64,000 nucleotides of DNA, taken from the NCBI GenBank assembly GCA_011772205.1, contig WVZY01000010.1:89899-153898 (forward strand), written 5' to 3'. The translations under genes were made by a program, and so were the position numbers. Under the pieces are notes generated by a model. It was not told the origin of the DNA, searched no databases, and saw nothing but the letters and a program-made list of their open reading frames with translations. Below, one piece after another: positions 44,651 to 53,281 of this stretch; the stretch's first letter is position 1, and each line of letters begins with the position of its first letter. The DNA comes from Candidatus Latescibacterota bacterium (GTDB lineage: Bacteria; Krumholzibacteriota; Krumholzibacteriia; WVZY01).

Positions 44651-45160
44651 TTAATATCCCGAAGCCAATCCTACATATGCGCCGTCATTAGCGCGGATGA
44701 TGTCATCCCAACTGACATTCGCCGTCAAGGGTGGTATACTTTTCCCGTCTTTCCCCTTGCTATAGAGGTCATAACTCGTATTGAGAGGTACGAGAAACCT
44801 GTCTTTTCTCATCGCTCCCTTATTTTGATCAGTAAATTTCATGAATTGATAAGGATTTTCCCAGGGATCCAACAGCGATCCACGGCCAATAGCACCGAGC
44901 GTAGCCGGCGTTTCGCCGTGATCCGCTTCGTACGCCGCGATATCTTTTTCAACTGCACGGATGTCTCCGATGGCACGAGTGATCTTGGCATTGTTGAGCG
45001 AGTTGACGTATGAAGGAATCGCAAGCGTTGTGAGCGTTCCAATAATCGCAACAGTGATGGCGAGTTCGACTAATGTAAAACCAATCAGGTGAATCCTGCG
45101 CTTTTCAAATAAGAAAGCAGCGGAATCCCAAAAGCGCTTCTTTTGTCTCTCACTCGGCAT
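44651..45160 (-). CDS. Type II secretion / type IV pseudopilin (GspG-like)
   Basis: A 169-residue prepilin. The class III signal is RRIHLIG|FTLVELAITVAI, with the Gly-Phe cut and the conserved Glu at +5, followed by the hydrophobic stalk and NAKITRAIGDIRAVEKDIAAYE, the GspG-like helix. Later DPWENPYQF (usual DPWGNPY) and SKGKDGK near the end match GspG, which has a calcium site here. Start ATG 45160, with AGGATAAGG five bases ahead; ATG 45187 is the alternative and gives a longer leader. The rest of the secretion machine is absent, so this is a solitary pseudopilin in front of the HD-GYP gene. Confidence 0.85.
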   Translation of the reverse strand: MPSERQKKRFWDSAAFLFEKRRIHLIGFTLVELAITVAIIGTLTTLAIPSYVNSLNNAKITRAIGDIRAVEKDIAAYEADHGETPATLGAIGRGSLLDPWENPYQFMKFTDQNKGAMRKDRFLVPLNTSYDLYSKGKDGKSIPPLTANVSWDDIIRANDGAYVGLASGY

Positions 45161-45540
45161 CCTTATCCTATATGTCTTCGACGCCATGATTGAAGTTCCA
45201 CGCAATCGCATAGCCTCTTCGACACTTTTTGCACTTCCTGGCAAAAGGCGCCGATAACTCAGTTCAACCAAACCGCATAGGGAGAAATGCCTTCCACCTA
45301 GACGCGAGGAATTAATGCAATTACCGTGCTTAAACCAGCGGGCTTCAGGGAATTCAGGCCAATTCAGCACTAGAATGAGATAACAAACGGGGAAAAAATT
45401 TCCCTTTATCGATCTAACATATTGCTATATAATCACTTAAAAAGATACCGATCCCTCGAACTCGTGTCACAGCCTGCAAAAAAAATGCTCGTTCACGGCG
45501 CGCTCTCGACATGTTGGGCGCCTTTCCGGACGCCAAAAGA
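45161..45540. other. Intergenic: leader of the pseudopilin operon
   Basis: Contains the presumed promoter of the minus-strand pseudopilin-HD-GYP group. I see no convincing pair of promoter boxes; a TATATAAT word near 45427 is on the plus strand and has no gene to serve. Nothing else found. Confidence 0.35.
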
Positions 45541-45574
45541 AAATGCCCTGCAACATAATGATTGCAGGGCATTT
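45541..45574 (-). terminator. Strong intrinsic terminator after the oligopeptidase gene
   Basis: Perfect 13-base arms, AAATGCCCTGCAA at 45541-45553 and its complement at 45562-45574, loop of eight. On the minus strand the stem is followed by TTTTCTTTT. It lies 49 bases beyond the stop of the gene at 45623. Confidence 0.85.
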
Positions 45575-45622
45575 CAATCGAAGGCATAGGCGGCTCAGGA
45601 CTGCCGCCTGCTGTCGCACCGT

Positions 45623-47755
45623 CTATTTGCTTATCCCTACCAGATCCAGAATGAATGCGTACTCGAGGGCGATTTCCTTATACCGCTTGAACCGCCCGGT
45701 GATACCGCTGTGACCGGCTTCCATATTCGTTTTCAATAAGAGGCGATTATTGTCTGTTTTGAGTGTGCGCAGTTTGGCAACCCACTTCGCCGGCTCCCAA
45801 TATTGGACTTGAGAATCATGCAAGCCAGTAGTGACCAGCAGGTTTGGAAAGTCCTTGGATTCGACATTATCGTAAGGCGAGTAGGATAGAATATAATCAT
45901 AATACTCTTTTTCATTGGGATTACCCCACTCGTCATATTCGCTGGTAGTGAGCGGAATACTCTCATCGAGCATGGTGGTAATCACATCGACGAAAGGCAC
46001 GTCCGCGATGGCGCCTTTGAACAAGTCCGGACGCATATTGATAACAGCTCCAATCAACAAGCCGCCGGCACTGCCTCCCATTGCAAACAGCTTCTCTTTG
46101 CTTGTGTACTTTTCGCTGATGAGATGCTCTGCGCAGTCGATGAAGTCAGTGAATGTATTTTTCTTTTTCAGCAGCTTGCCATCCTCATACCACCATCGCC
46201 CGAGCTCCTCTCCGCCGCGGACATGAGCAATGGCGAAGATGAATCCCCTGTCGAGCAAGCTCAAACGAGCAGATCTGAAAGTCGCATCCATGCTATAGCC
46301 ATATGAACCGTAACCATACAGAAGCAGTGGATTTTGTCCGTCCTTTCTCATGCCCTTGCGATATACAAGGGAAATCGGAATTTCAATTCCATCGTCGGAC
46401 GTGGCGTGCAAACGCTCCGTACGATAGTTATTTGAATCAAAATCCCCAAGAATTTCTTCCTGTTTGCGGAGAACCTTATCCCTGGTGACCATATCGTAGT
46501 CGTATATCGAGTTAGGCGTGGTCATCGATGTATACCCGTACCGGAGAACGTGCGTGTCAAAATCCGGATTTGTGCTAATATAGGCCAAATAAGCCGGTTC
46601 GCCGAAATCCAGGTAATGTTCTTCACTTCCATCCCATGGGATAACACGAATTTGCCTCAACCCGCCCTTACGCTCGGTGAGAACCAAGTGATCCTTGAAT
46701 ATCTCGAAATCACTCAATAACACATCATCCCGATGAGGAATGACTTCCTGCCAGTGCTTCTTCCCAGTTTTTGCAACAGCCGTTTTCATCAAGCGGAAAT
46801 TCTTCGCTTCGTAATTGGTTCTGATGTAAAAGTGATCTTTATAGTGATCAACTCTGTACTCATGATCTTCTTCCCGCGGTAGAACAACAGTGAACTCGCC
46901 AGTCGGATCATCAGCTTTCAGATAACGGTATTCAGTGCTGAGCGTCTGATAAGATGCGATCATGATGTACTTCTTGGACTTCGTCTTGAATACGTATGTA
47001 CTGAATGTTTCATCCTTCTCTTCATAGACCAGTTTGTCTTGACTCGGATCCGTTCCGAGGGAATGCCGATAAATTTGATAGGACCTCAATGTTGTCGGAT
47101 CCTGCTTGCTGTAGAAGAGCGTTTGATTATCTTCCGCCCAGGCCATGTTACCAGTCACTCTTGGGACCTTGTCTTGGAGGGTCTCACCAGTTTCGAGATT
47201 CTTGAAGTAAATCGTGTAGAACCTTCGCCCCACCGTATCAACAGCATAGGCCAAAAGGTTCTGACCTGAACTCACCGTCGTTCTGCGTACCTGGAAGTAC
47301 TCGTGCCCTTCCGCAAGCTTATTGACATCGAGCATGATTTCCTCGTTGCCTTCCAATGAATCCTTTTTACGGCAATAGATCCTATACTCCTGGCCTTCCT
47401 CATAGCGAGTGTAGTAATAATAATCATCCAGTTTGTAAGGGACGGACATATCGGTCTGTTTGATCCGACCTTTGATTTCTTCGAACAAGGCTTCTTCCAA
47501 GTCTTTGGCATGTGCCATCACTGCTTCCGTATATTCGTTCTCTGCTTTGAGGTACTCGAGCACGTCCGGATTTTCGCGCTCGTTCAGCCAGTAATAGTTG
47601 TCAACTCTCACGTGCCCGTGCTTCTCCAGTTTTTTAGGGATCACTTTCGCCATTGGAGGTTGCACGTCTTTTCGCTCTTCTTGGCCTTGCGCGAGATGCC
47701 CAGTAATGAAAATGAAACAAAGACTCCCAAAGAGCAGCGGTTTCAACATTTTCAT
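45623..47755 (-). CDS. Exported S9 oligopeptidase (oligopeptidase B / prolyl oligopeptidase family)
   Basis: A 710-residue serine peptidase. A signal peptide covers residues 1-25 (FGSLCFIFITGHLAQGQ). The seven-bladed propeller runs from about 70 to 420, and the alpha/beta hydrolase domain follows: the nucleophile is in MGGSAGGLLIG, the Asp in GLHDSQV, and the His in EAGHSGITGRF. The N-terminal DNYYWLNERENPDVLEYLKAE is typical of oligopeptidase B (PtrB). Exported versions occur in FCB bacteria. Start ATG 47755, with AGGAGG nine bases ahead; ATG 47764 has no spacing to it. Followed by the terminator at 45541. Confidence 0.93.
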   Translation of the reverse strand: MKMLKPLLFGSLCFIFITGHLAQGQEERKDVQPPMAKVIPKKLEKHGHVRVDNYYWLNERENPDVLEYLKAENEYTEAVMAHAKDLEEALFEEIKGRIKQTDMSVPYKLDDYYYYTRYEEGQEYRIYCRKKDSLEGNEEIMLDVNKLAEGHEYFQVRRTTVSSGQNLLAYAVDTVGRRFYTIYFKNLETGETLQDKVPRVTGNMAWAEDNQTLFYSKQDPTTLRSYQIYRHSLGTDPSQDKLVYEEKDETFSTYVFKTKSKKYIMIASYQTLSTEYRYLKADDPTGEFTVVLPREEDHEYRVDHYKDHFYIRTNYEAKNFRLMKTAVAKTGKKHWQEVIPHRDDVLLSDFEIFKDHLVLTERKGGLRQIRVIPWDGSEEHYLDFGEPAYLAYISTNPDFDTHVLRYGYTSMTTPNSIYDYDMVTRDKVLRKQEEILGDFDSNNYRTERLHATSDDGIEIPISLVYRKGMRKDGQNPLLLYGYGSYGYSMDATFRSARLSLLDRGFIFAIAHVRGGEELGRWWYEDGKLLKKKNTFTDFIDCAEHLISEKYTSKEKLFAMGGSAGGLLIGAVINMRPDLFKGAIADVPFVDVITTMLDESIPLTTSEYDEWGNPNEKEYYDYILSYSPYDNVESKDFPNLLVTTGLHDSQVQYWEPAKWVAKLRTLKTDNNRLLLKTNMEAGHSGITGRFKRYKEIALEYAFILDLVGISK

Positions 47756-48142
47756 GTGAATCATCCTCCTATATTGATCAGAATTGCAGCTTCAGTCGCA
47801 GGAAGCGAATCTAGTCAAGCGCGGGAGCGCAAGGTGGGATCCCCTGTCGCCTGATCCCTACACTCATCAACACATTGTTCGGTTATTATGCTAAATTACT
47901 TTTTCTACTTTCAACCTTTATTCTAGGAATGCACCCTTTGCTCGAATGAAAGCGGCCTCGATAAAGAATTCTCCCAGACCCTTTCGTATAAAATATCTAC
48001 GGATGCGTAACTTATTTTGTTACAATTAGATAAGCATAATAAAGACATGAAGATAACTTGATCCAATTTGGCGCACAAGGATACTCAACTATAGTTTAAA
48101 TTCGATCTCTTACCATTGAATTCTGACTATTGAACAAATGAC
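47756..48142. other. Intergenic, no gene seen
   Basis: Divides two minus-strand genes. The middle 150 bases are AT-rich; GTAAC/GTTAC arms at about 48010-48026 form a small hairpin without T-run. The promoter for the oligopeptidase gene is presumably here but not identified. Confidence 0.4.
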
Positions 48143-48174
48143 TGGGGCCGGTGACATCGACACCACCGGCCCCA
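48143..48174 (-). terminator. Hairpin after the 1039-residue secreted-protein gene
   Basis: Perfect 11-base arms, TGGGGCCGGTG at 48143-48153 and complement at 48164-48174, ten-base loop. It is 28 bases past the stop codon. The following minus-strand bases are only moderately T-rich, so it may be a terminator or simply a 3' stabiliser. Confidence 0.6.
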
Positions 48175-48201
48175 ATCCGAAATCCTGTTTCGAAGCGCTT
48201 C

Positions 48202-51200
48202 TTACTTCAGAAGAACCATCTTCTTCGTCTGCGTGAAGTTCTTCGTTACAAGCTTGTAGAAGTACACACCGCTGGAAACCGGATTGCCCGCATCGTTGCG
48301 GCCATTCCAACCCTTGGTGTATTCACCAGCAGGCTTCTCCTCGTTCACCAGCGTTTTCACCAGTTGTCCCGTCACGTTGTAGATCTTCAAGGACACGCTC
48401 GCGCGCGCCTTGATCGAGTACTTGATGGTCGTACTCGGATTGAACGGGTTCGGGTAGTTCTGGGCCAGACTGTTGGTGAACTGCGGCGTGCCACCGGCTC
48501 CCGTGGGATCGTCCAGTGGGTTCCTCAGGAACCGGATGATGTCAGTCAGATGATCCGCACGATCGGGGATGCCAGCCGGACGATCGTCGCGGATGTAGTT
48601 GAAGCTGAAACTGGAGAGGACAACAGCGACTGGATTATCAAGGGCGTTTGTTGTATCGTACGATATAACGGCCCCATCGTTCGGATTGCCGGTCCCGCTG
48701 TACGTCATCTCGATCTTCGCATCTCCAACTGGCCGGATCATATCAAAGTCATTGATGATCGGACAGCCACCATAGGCAACCATTGTGTCGACACCAAACG
48801 GTGCTCCATGATCGAAGATTCCTCCGGGTTCGCCGATTACAAGAGGCGAGACGCCGTGATACGGCACGTGGCTGCCCGACACAAGCGCGTGCGGCATATA
48901 GGTTCCGATGAATGCAATCGCATTTGCGCCGGTCATAGTTGCCATCTCTTCGCACATGCTGTCTCCTGAGAAATAGATACCGGCACCACTGGGGTCGGGG
49001 TGTTGATCGAGGAAAAAGAACAGCAGGCCGAAGTCATCTGCCTTTTCTACCGCGAGCGTGCCGTCGCCTATGGTTGCGCTACGGGCAAAGCCACAGTTCC
49101 AGATGATCTTGCGGTAGAACGGGTGGAGCTGCGCTGCGACGTTTACCACACGGTTACCCGGACTGTTACCCTGAGCTGAAGACGGATTGCGGACGTCATA
49201 CCGGTCAACGAGCTCATCGATTCCCATAATCTCGAACGCGGAGTCGAAGTAGGGCTGAACCCCGAAGCCACTCCAGTCGTCGACATACAGGATGTCTCCG
49301 CCCCTTGCAGCACCACCGCCTGGTAAGATCTGAATCTCCATCGCATTCGCGCACGCCTCGCTCATATCAGATGTTGTGCCTGGTCCTTGGGTCCACCAAT
49401 TCATGACAGCGACGTTGTTTCTCGCACCGAAGAAGAACCACAGGGTGTCTCCATCCGTGAAGACGTGGTCGTTGATGTCAATGCACCACCTGTCTTGTGC
49501 AGGACCGGTACGAGGACCCGATGGCTCGGAAAATGCCGTATCGCACCGGAAGACATACCACTTTCTGCCGTCGCAGAACATCGAGTCGATCATCGGCCAG
49601 CGAAATCCGTCTTCCTGGAGCTCGCTTGGCATCATCTTCCCGGGCTGATCCGGCGGATCGATGCTCAGGTAAAAGAAAACCGAACCGCCAAAACCTGATA
49701 TTGGCTCGGGTTCTTCGATGCCATCGAACGGGTCAGCAATCGTGATGGCGACCGAATCACCTGGCGCATTGTCGAGCGTGGTGTAGGGAAGCAGGTCAAT
49801 CGCGGCATCGATTCTACCAGTGGAATTGACCGATCCATTTTCAGGGAAAGTATCCTGGAACAAATCGATGTCACGAGTGCTGAACTGTGGTCCCGTGGTA
49901 GAAATGCGCCGTAATTCGACTTCATTGATCAAAGGCGAGTGGCTGTGGCAATCTCCGGTGTATCCATTGCACCAGAAACCACACATATCCCAGCATGCGA
50001 GAGCGACCTGGATGTGGGATAGGCCAGGTTGGATTAGGTCACTGACATCCTGTGTGCTCGTGAACCAAGTCTTGTCGTCAGCGTAATAAACAAGAAGTCT
50101 GTCTCTCCATGGTTGAGGACAGCCACCGACCCAGGATCGAACGTGCCATATAAAGAAGACCATTCCATCCAGAGCAAGATCCCAGTACACATCATAAACG
50201 AGCTCAACGGTGGCACCGACACCTGCCCACGGAATTGCCGGTGACCAGATCTCGTTAAAGAGGAATTGTTCGCGCTGGTTCATCTTCGGAACTGCGAACT
50301 GAGCTGGAAATCCTCCACACGCATATGTCTCAGTTGACCCGTTGATGAACGCCCACATGCAAGTAATGTACGACTGGCAAGGATCTTCCTGAACCAGGGC
50401 GATGCCTGGGTAGAGACCGGCGAAATCGCCAAATCCGGAGAGGTTGCAGCAACTCCAATCACCATCTGTGGTGACGATATCGCCCGGACTCTCATCCTCG
50501 AAATCCTCGAAGTCGTAGACGCCCGCTACTTCCGCTCTAACCGTGACGCTGTCGAAGATGCATGCTCCATCGGTGTCCCAATTGCCGTCCTGGTCGGACC
50601 ATCCGATGTCCGATTCGAAGTAGAAGCGGATTTTGACCGCGCCCCCATGACCCGAAGGTATGGTGTCCCTCACGAAGGTTTTCGTGCCGGTGCCAGTATA
50701 AGAACGAATCGCTTCCCAAGCATTGAGAGGGATGATGTCGGGGTGCGTTAGAGAGTCGCATGTACTCCTTGTCACATATTCGACATATGTGTAGTCAAAC
50801 CCCGGTTCTGAATCCCATTGCACCAAGTACTCAATGTAGACTTCCTCCGTGTCGGGGACGTCGATACACTTGAAGCACCACTGCTGCTGCCAGCTGTTTC
50901 CATACCCGGGCAGGCGTGCATACGTGCACAGGATATTGTCGGAAGGATCCGGACGGGCACCCATCCAGAGAGATTGATTTCCTTCGAGTGGGACGAGGAG
51001 GCCGAAGCTTCCGCCGTTCAAACCGGCAAAGTCATCAATGTGGAAGTAGCAAGGTTGTGGAGTTAGATCAACACTTGTCCATCCGTCGGGGATACAATTT
51101 GGACCCGAATCGAATGTCCAGTGGCCGAGCACGAACGTGTCCTGCTGAACAGATGCTTTTAGGCCTTGCTGATCCAGCGGTCGATCCAAATCGAGGAGAG

Positions 51201-51321
51201 CTGGAGCTCTGACCTGGAAGTCGCGGTCGGCTGCGCTTGCTCCTTTCGGCGCCTGCCGTGCTAATGTTGTCGATGATATGGCAAACAGCAAGCAGAAGGA
51301 GACCACTAGGAGTCTTCTCAT
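48202..51321 (-). CDS. Large secreted protein with C-terminal sorting domain
   Basis: A 1039-residue exported protein. Signal peptide MRRLLVVSFCLLFAISSTTLA (residues 1-21). The main part is a series of beta-rich segments with many Cys, Trp and Asp, apparently repeats of jelly-roll type, e.g. NYVEYLVQWDSE-like strands and GFGGSVFFYLSIDPPDQPGK. The last 90 residues are the type A sorting (FlgD-like) domain: NYPNPFNPSTTIKYSI, VSLKIYNVTGQLVKTLVNE, SSGVYFYKLVT and TKKMVLLK at the end. That domain directs T9SS export and anchoring in FCB relatives. The long leader with attenuator features is listed separately. Function of the main part is unknown. Confidence 0.8.
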   Translation of the reverse strand: MRRLLVVSFCLLFAISSTTLARQAPKGASAADRDFQVRAPALLDLDRPLDQQGLKASVQQDTFVLGHWTFDSGPNCIPDGWTSVDLTPQPCYFHIDDFAGLNGGSFGLLVPLEGNQSLWMGARPDPSDNILCTYARLPGYGNSWQQQWCFKCIDVPDTEEVYIEYLVQWDSEPGFDYTYVEYVTRSTCDSLTHPDIIPLNAWEAIRSYTGTGTKTFVRDTIPSGHGGAVKIRFYFESDIGWSDQDGNWDTDGACIFDSVTVRAEVAGVYDFEDFEDESPGDIVTTDGDWSCCNLSGFGDFAGLYPGIALVQEDPCQSYITCMWAFINGSTETYACGGFPAQFAVPKMNQREQFLFNEIWSPAIPWAGVGATVELVYDVYWDLALDGMVFFIWHVRSWVGGCPQPWRDRLLVYYADDKTWFTSTQDVSDLIQPGLSHIQVALACWDMCGFWCNGYTGDCHSHSPLINEVELRRISTTGPQFSTRDIDLFQDTFPENGSVNSTGRIDAAIDLLPYTTLDNAPGDSVAITIADPFDGIEEPEPISGFGGSVFFYLSIDPPDQPGKMMPSELQEDGFRWPMIDSMFCDGRKWYVFRCDTAFSEPSGPRTGPAQDRWCIDINDHVFTDGDTLWFFFGARNNVAVMNWWTQGPGTTSDMSEACANAMEIQILPGGGAARGGDILYVDDWSGFGVQPYFDSAFEIMGIDELVDRYDVRNPSSAQGNSPGNRVVNVAAQLHPFYRKIIWNCGFARSATIGDGTLAVEKADDFGLLFFFLDQHPDPSGAGIYFSGDSMCEEMATMTGANAIAFIGTYMPHALVSGSHVPYHGVSPLVIGEPGGIFDHGAPFGVDTMVAYGGCPIINDFDMIRPVGDAKIEMTYSGTGNPNDGAVISYDTTNALDNPVAVVLSSFSFNYIRDDRPAGIPDRADHLTDIIRFLRNPLDDPTGAGGTPQFTNSLAQNYPNPFNPSTTIKYSIKARASVSLKIYNVTGQLVKTLVNEEKPAGEYTKGWNGRNDAGNPVSSGVYFYKLVTKNFTQTKKMVLLK

Positions 51322-51398
51322 CGTTTTCCCTCCTCGTTGCGGGAAGGAAAAAATACGCGACAGCCAATTTGGCTAGGCGCTATGTAGTCATCCCGTTG

Positions 51399-51413
51399 CT
51401 AGACGATTAGCAT
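51399..51413 (-). CDS. Possible four-codon leader peptide (MLIV)
   Basis: Minus-strand ATG-CTA-ATC-GTC-TAG preceded by AAAAAGGAGGTGAA, a nearly perfect Shine-Dalgarno sequence four bases from the ATG. It lies in the leader of the secreted protein, 78 bases before the main start at 51321. It may only be a chance frame, but the ribosome site is stronger than that of the main gene. Confidence 0.3.
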   Translation of the reverse strand: MLIV

Positions 51414-51479
51414 TTCACCTCCTTTTTCGAGCTTCACAGGCTTCGAGTATCTGGCAAACTGAATCCCGCAAGCCCGAGC

Positions 51480-51550
51480 TGTGGATAAACCTGCCCGGCT
51501 AAAAAAAGTGCCGGGCAAAGGTCGGCACTCAGGGTGGTCAGCTTTCCACA
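51480..51550 (-). promoter_or_regulatory. Attenuator-like leader structure with mutually exclusive hairpins
   Basis: Minus strand. Terminator form: AGTGCCG (51529-51523), nine-base loop, CGGCACT (51513-51507), then a run of U. Rival form: GCCCGGC (51516-51510) pairs with GCCGGGC (51499-51493), using the same bases and placing the U-run in its loop. An outer helix TGTGGA/TCCACA (51550-51545 with 51485-51480) closes the region. It lies between the promoter at 51612-51640 and the gene start. Confidence 0.6.
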
Positions 51551-51611
51551 CCAGGCATTTTGGACTAGAAACTCAGGTTATCGTGGGGGAATTCATTGGG
51601 AAGGTAAAAAA

Positions 51612-51640
51612 AATATAAATACCTCTTTTGCTCATGTCAA
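51612..51640 (-). promoter_or_regulatory. Strong sigma70 promoter of the secreted-protein gene
   Basis: Minus strand TTGACA (51640-51635), exactly 17 bases, TATATT (51617-51612), five of six. Predicted start near 51605 gives a leader of about 284 bases to the ATG at 51321. Confidence 0.7.
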
Positions 51641-51906
51641 ACAAAATCGTTCACTTGATTGTTATGTTTGTGAACTTTTTCGCTAATATTTATTTTGAAA
51701 GTTTTCGATTTTCAAGACCTCTCACAGGGCGCACAGTAAATATTATCAAAGCAAGTGATACTTTCCCCAGCGTTTTATCTCGGTACTGTCATGTGCTATG
51801 TCAAAGACCGCACTTTCATCCTGGCCGCTTTTGATTTATCTTTTGCAATAGAAATAAAGTGCTGCTCACCTTGGCTCTTACTTAGCTTGATCAGGGAGGA
51901 AAAGCA

Positions 51907-52890
51907 ATGGATAAGGCGAAACTCACCGATATTCGGACACAGCTAATCGATCGGCGGTGGCGGCTCGAGCGTGCCATTGATGAATCCAAGGAGGACACCC
52001 GGCTCGTGAGCCTCCTGCAGGAGGTTGACTTGGCCCTGGATAGGGTCGCCAACGGCACATACGGCATGTGCAAGACCTGCAATGAGCCCATCGAGGAGGA
52101 CGTGCTCGTTGCAGATCCGCTAGTCTGCTTCTGCCTGGACCACCTCGATGCCGAGCAGCAACGGGCGCTCGAGCATGATCTCAAGTTGGCTTCTCGCATC
52201 CAGGCTGCTCTCCTTCCGGAGAATGGTTTAAAGAAGGGTGAGTGGCGCGTTCACTATCACTACGAACCGGCGGGCTTGGTGAGCGGCGACTATTGTGATT
52301 TGGTGGCGTTTGAAGGCGACGACGGGGGGCTGCTGTTTGTCGTCGGGGACGTTTCGGGAAAGGGAGTGGCCGCGTCGATGCTCATGTCTCACCTGCATGC
52401 AGTGTTTCACAGCCTGGCGGCGTTCGATTTGCCTGTCAACCAGTTAGTGGAAAGAGCAAGCCGGCTGCTGTGCGAGAGCACGATGTCGAGCCACTTCGCA
52501 ACACTTGTTTGTGGAAGGGCCGGGAATGACGGGACGGTAGAGATTTCCAACGCCGGCCACCTGCCGCCGCTGCTGTTCCACGGAGATGAGGTGATCCGCC
52601 TCGAGGCAACCGGTCTTCCGGCCGGTGTGCTCTGCAAAGCACCGTACTCGGTGAGAAAGGTGAGCTTGGACAGAGGAGACCGCCTTGTGCTCTATACGGA
52701 TGGCCTGTCGGAAGCAACGTCCGGAGACCTCGAGTACGGTGAGGAGCGAATCTCACAACTCGCGCTGCGACATGCAGGGCTTTCGCCCGAGGAGCTGGTC
52801 GCTGCATATGTAGAGGACCTGAACACGTTCACTTCAGGCAGCGCCAGGCAAGACGATCTGACCATCCTGGTGATCCAGCGAGCAAGTTAG
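51907..52890 (+). CDS. Fusion of a DksA/TraR zinc finger and a SpoIIE/PP2C-type serine phosphatase
   Basis: A 327-residue protein. Residues 1-80 are a DksA/TraR-like coiled coil (RTQLIDRRWRLERAIDESKE) and zinc finger: CKTC, 17 residues, then C-x2-H (CLDH) in place of the usual fourth Cys. Residues 90-327 are a PPM/SpoIIE phosphatase: PAGLVSGDYCD, VVGDVSGKGVAASMLMSH, LVCGR, VLYTDGLSEATSG and RQDDLTILVI supply the metal-binding Asp set. Phosphatases of this class normally carry REC, GAF or PAS input domains, and DksA fingers normally touch RNA polymerase. Start ATG with GGGAGG seven bases ahead. Targets are unknown; partner anti-sigma genes are not adjacent. Confidence 0.85.
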   Translation: MDKAKLTDIRTQLIDRRWRLERAIDESKEDTRLVSLLQEVDLALDRVANGTYGMCKTCNEPIEEDVLVADPLVCFCLDHLDAEQQRALEHDLKLASRIQAALLPENGLKKGEWRVHYHYEPAGLVSGDYCDLVAFEGDDGGLLFVVGDVSGKGVAASMLMSHLHAVFHSLAAFDLPVNQLVERASRLLCESTMSSHFATLVCGRAGNDGTVEISNAGHLPPLLFHGDEVIRLEATGLPAGVLCKAPYSVRKVSLDRGDRLVLYTDGLSEATSGDLEYGEERISQLALRHAGLSPEELVAAYVEDLNTFTSGSARQDDLTILVIQRAS

Positions 52891-53281
52891 GCGAGCCGCT
52901 ATACACTAACGGGCGCACGCCTCGCTCGCTGGCGCCCCGAGCCGATGTCGTCGAGAACCGGGGAAACGATAAGCCACCACGCCCAGCGACGCAACTTGTT
53001 GTAAAACAATAGATCAAGATTTAAGTAGGAATTGATGGACCGAACGCTGCACGAAGAGCCGCCGTAATATTGATCTTCTCTTTGCCTCATGATGGGCTGC
53101 CCCCCGGAACCGCAGCCCGAGCCGGACCCGACGGGGCTTTTTTCGGTTGCGAGGCGCCAACTTCTGGCAATCTAGAATGTAATTCAATCAAGAGCCAAGT
53201 TGGCAGGGGGCGACGAGTCTCTATCACCATAGACCTAACATCAGATTTCCACTTTCACTCCCATCACAAGAAGGTTGAAAG
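52891..53281. other. Intergenic with one terminator, no gene seen
   Basis: GC-rich first half and AT-rich second half. Holds the T-run hairpin at 53114-53143. No open frame with protein-like content other than the genes listed. Confidence 0.4.
53114..53143 (+). terminator. Possible terminator downstream of the phosphatase gene
   Basis: AGCCC (53114-53118) pairs with GGGCT (53134-53138), then a run of T. A weak outer AACCG/CGGTT can add to it. It is 220 bases beyond the stop codon. Confidence 0.45.
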
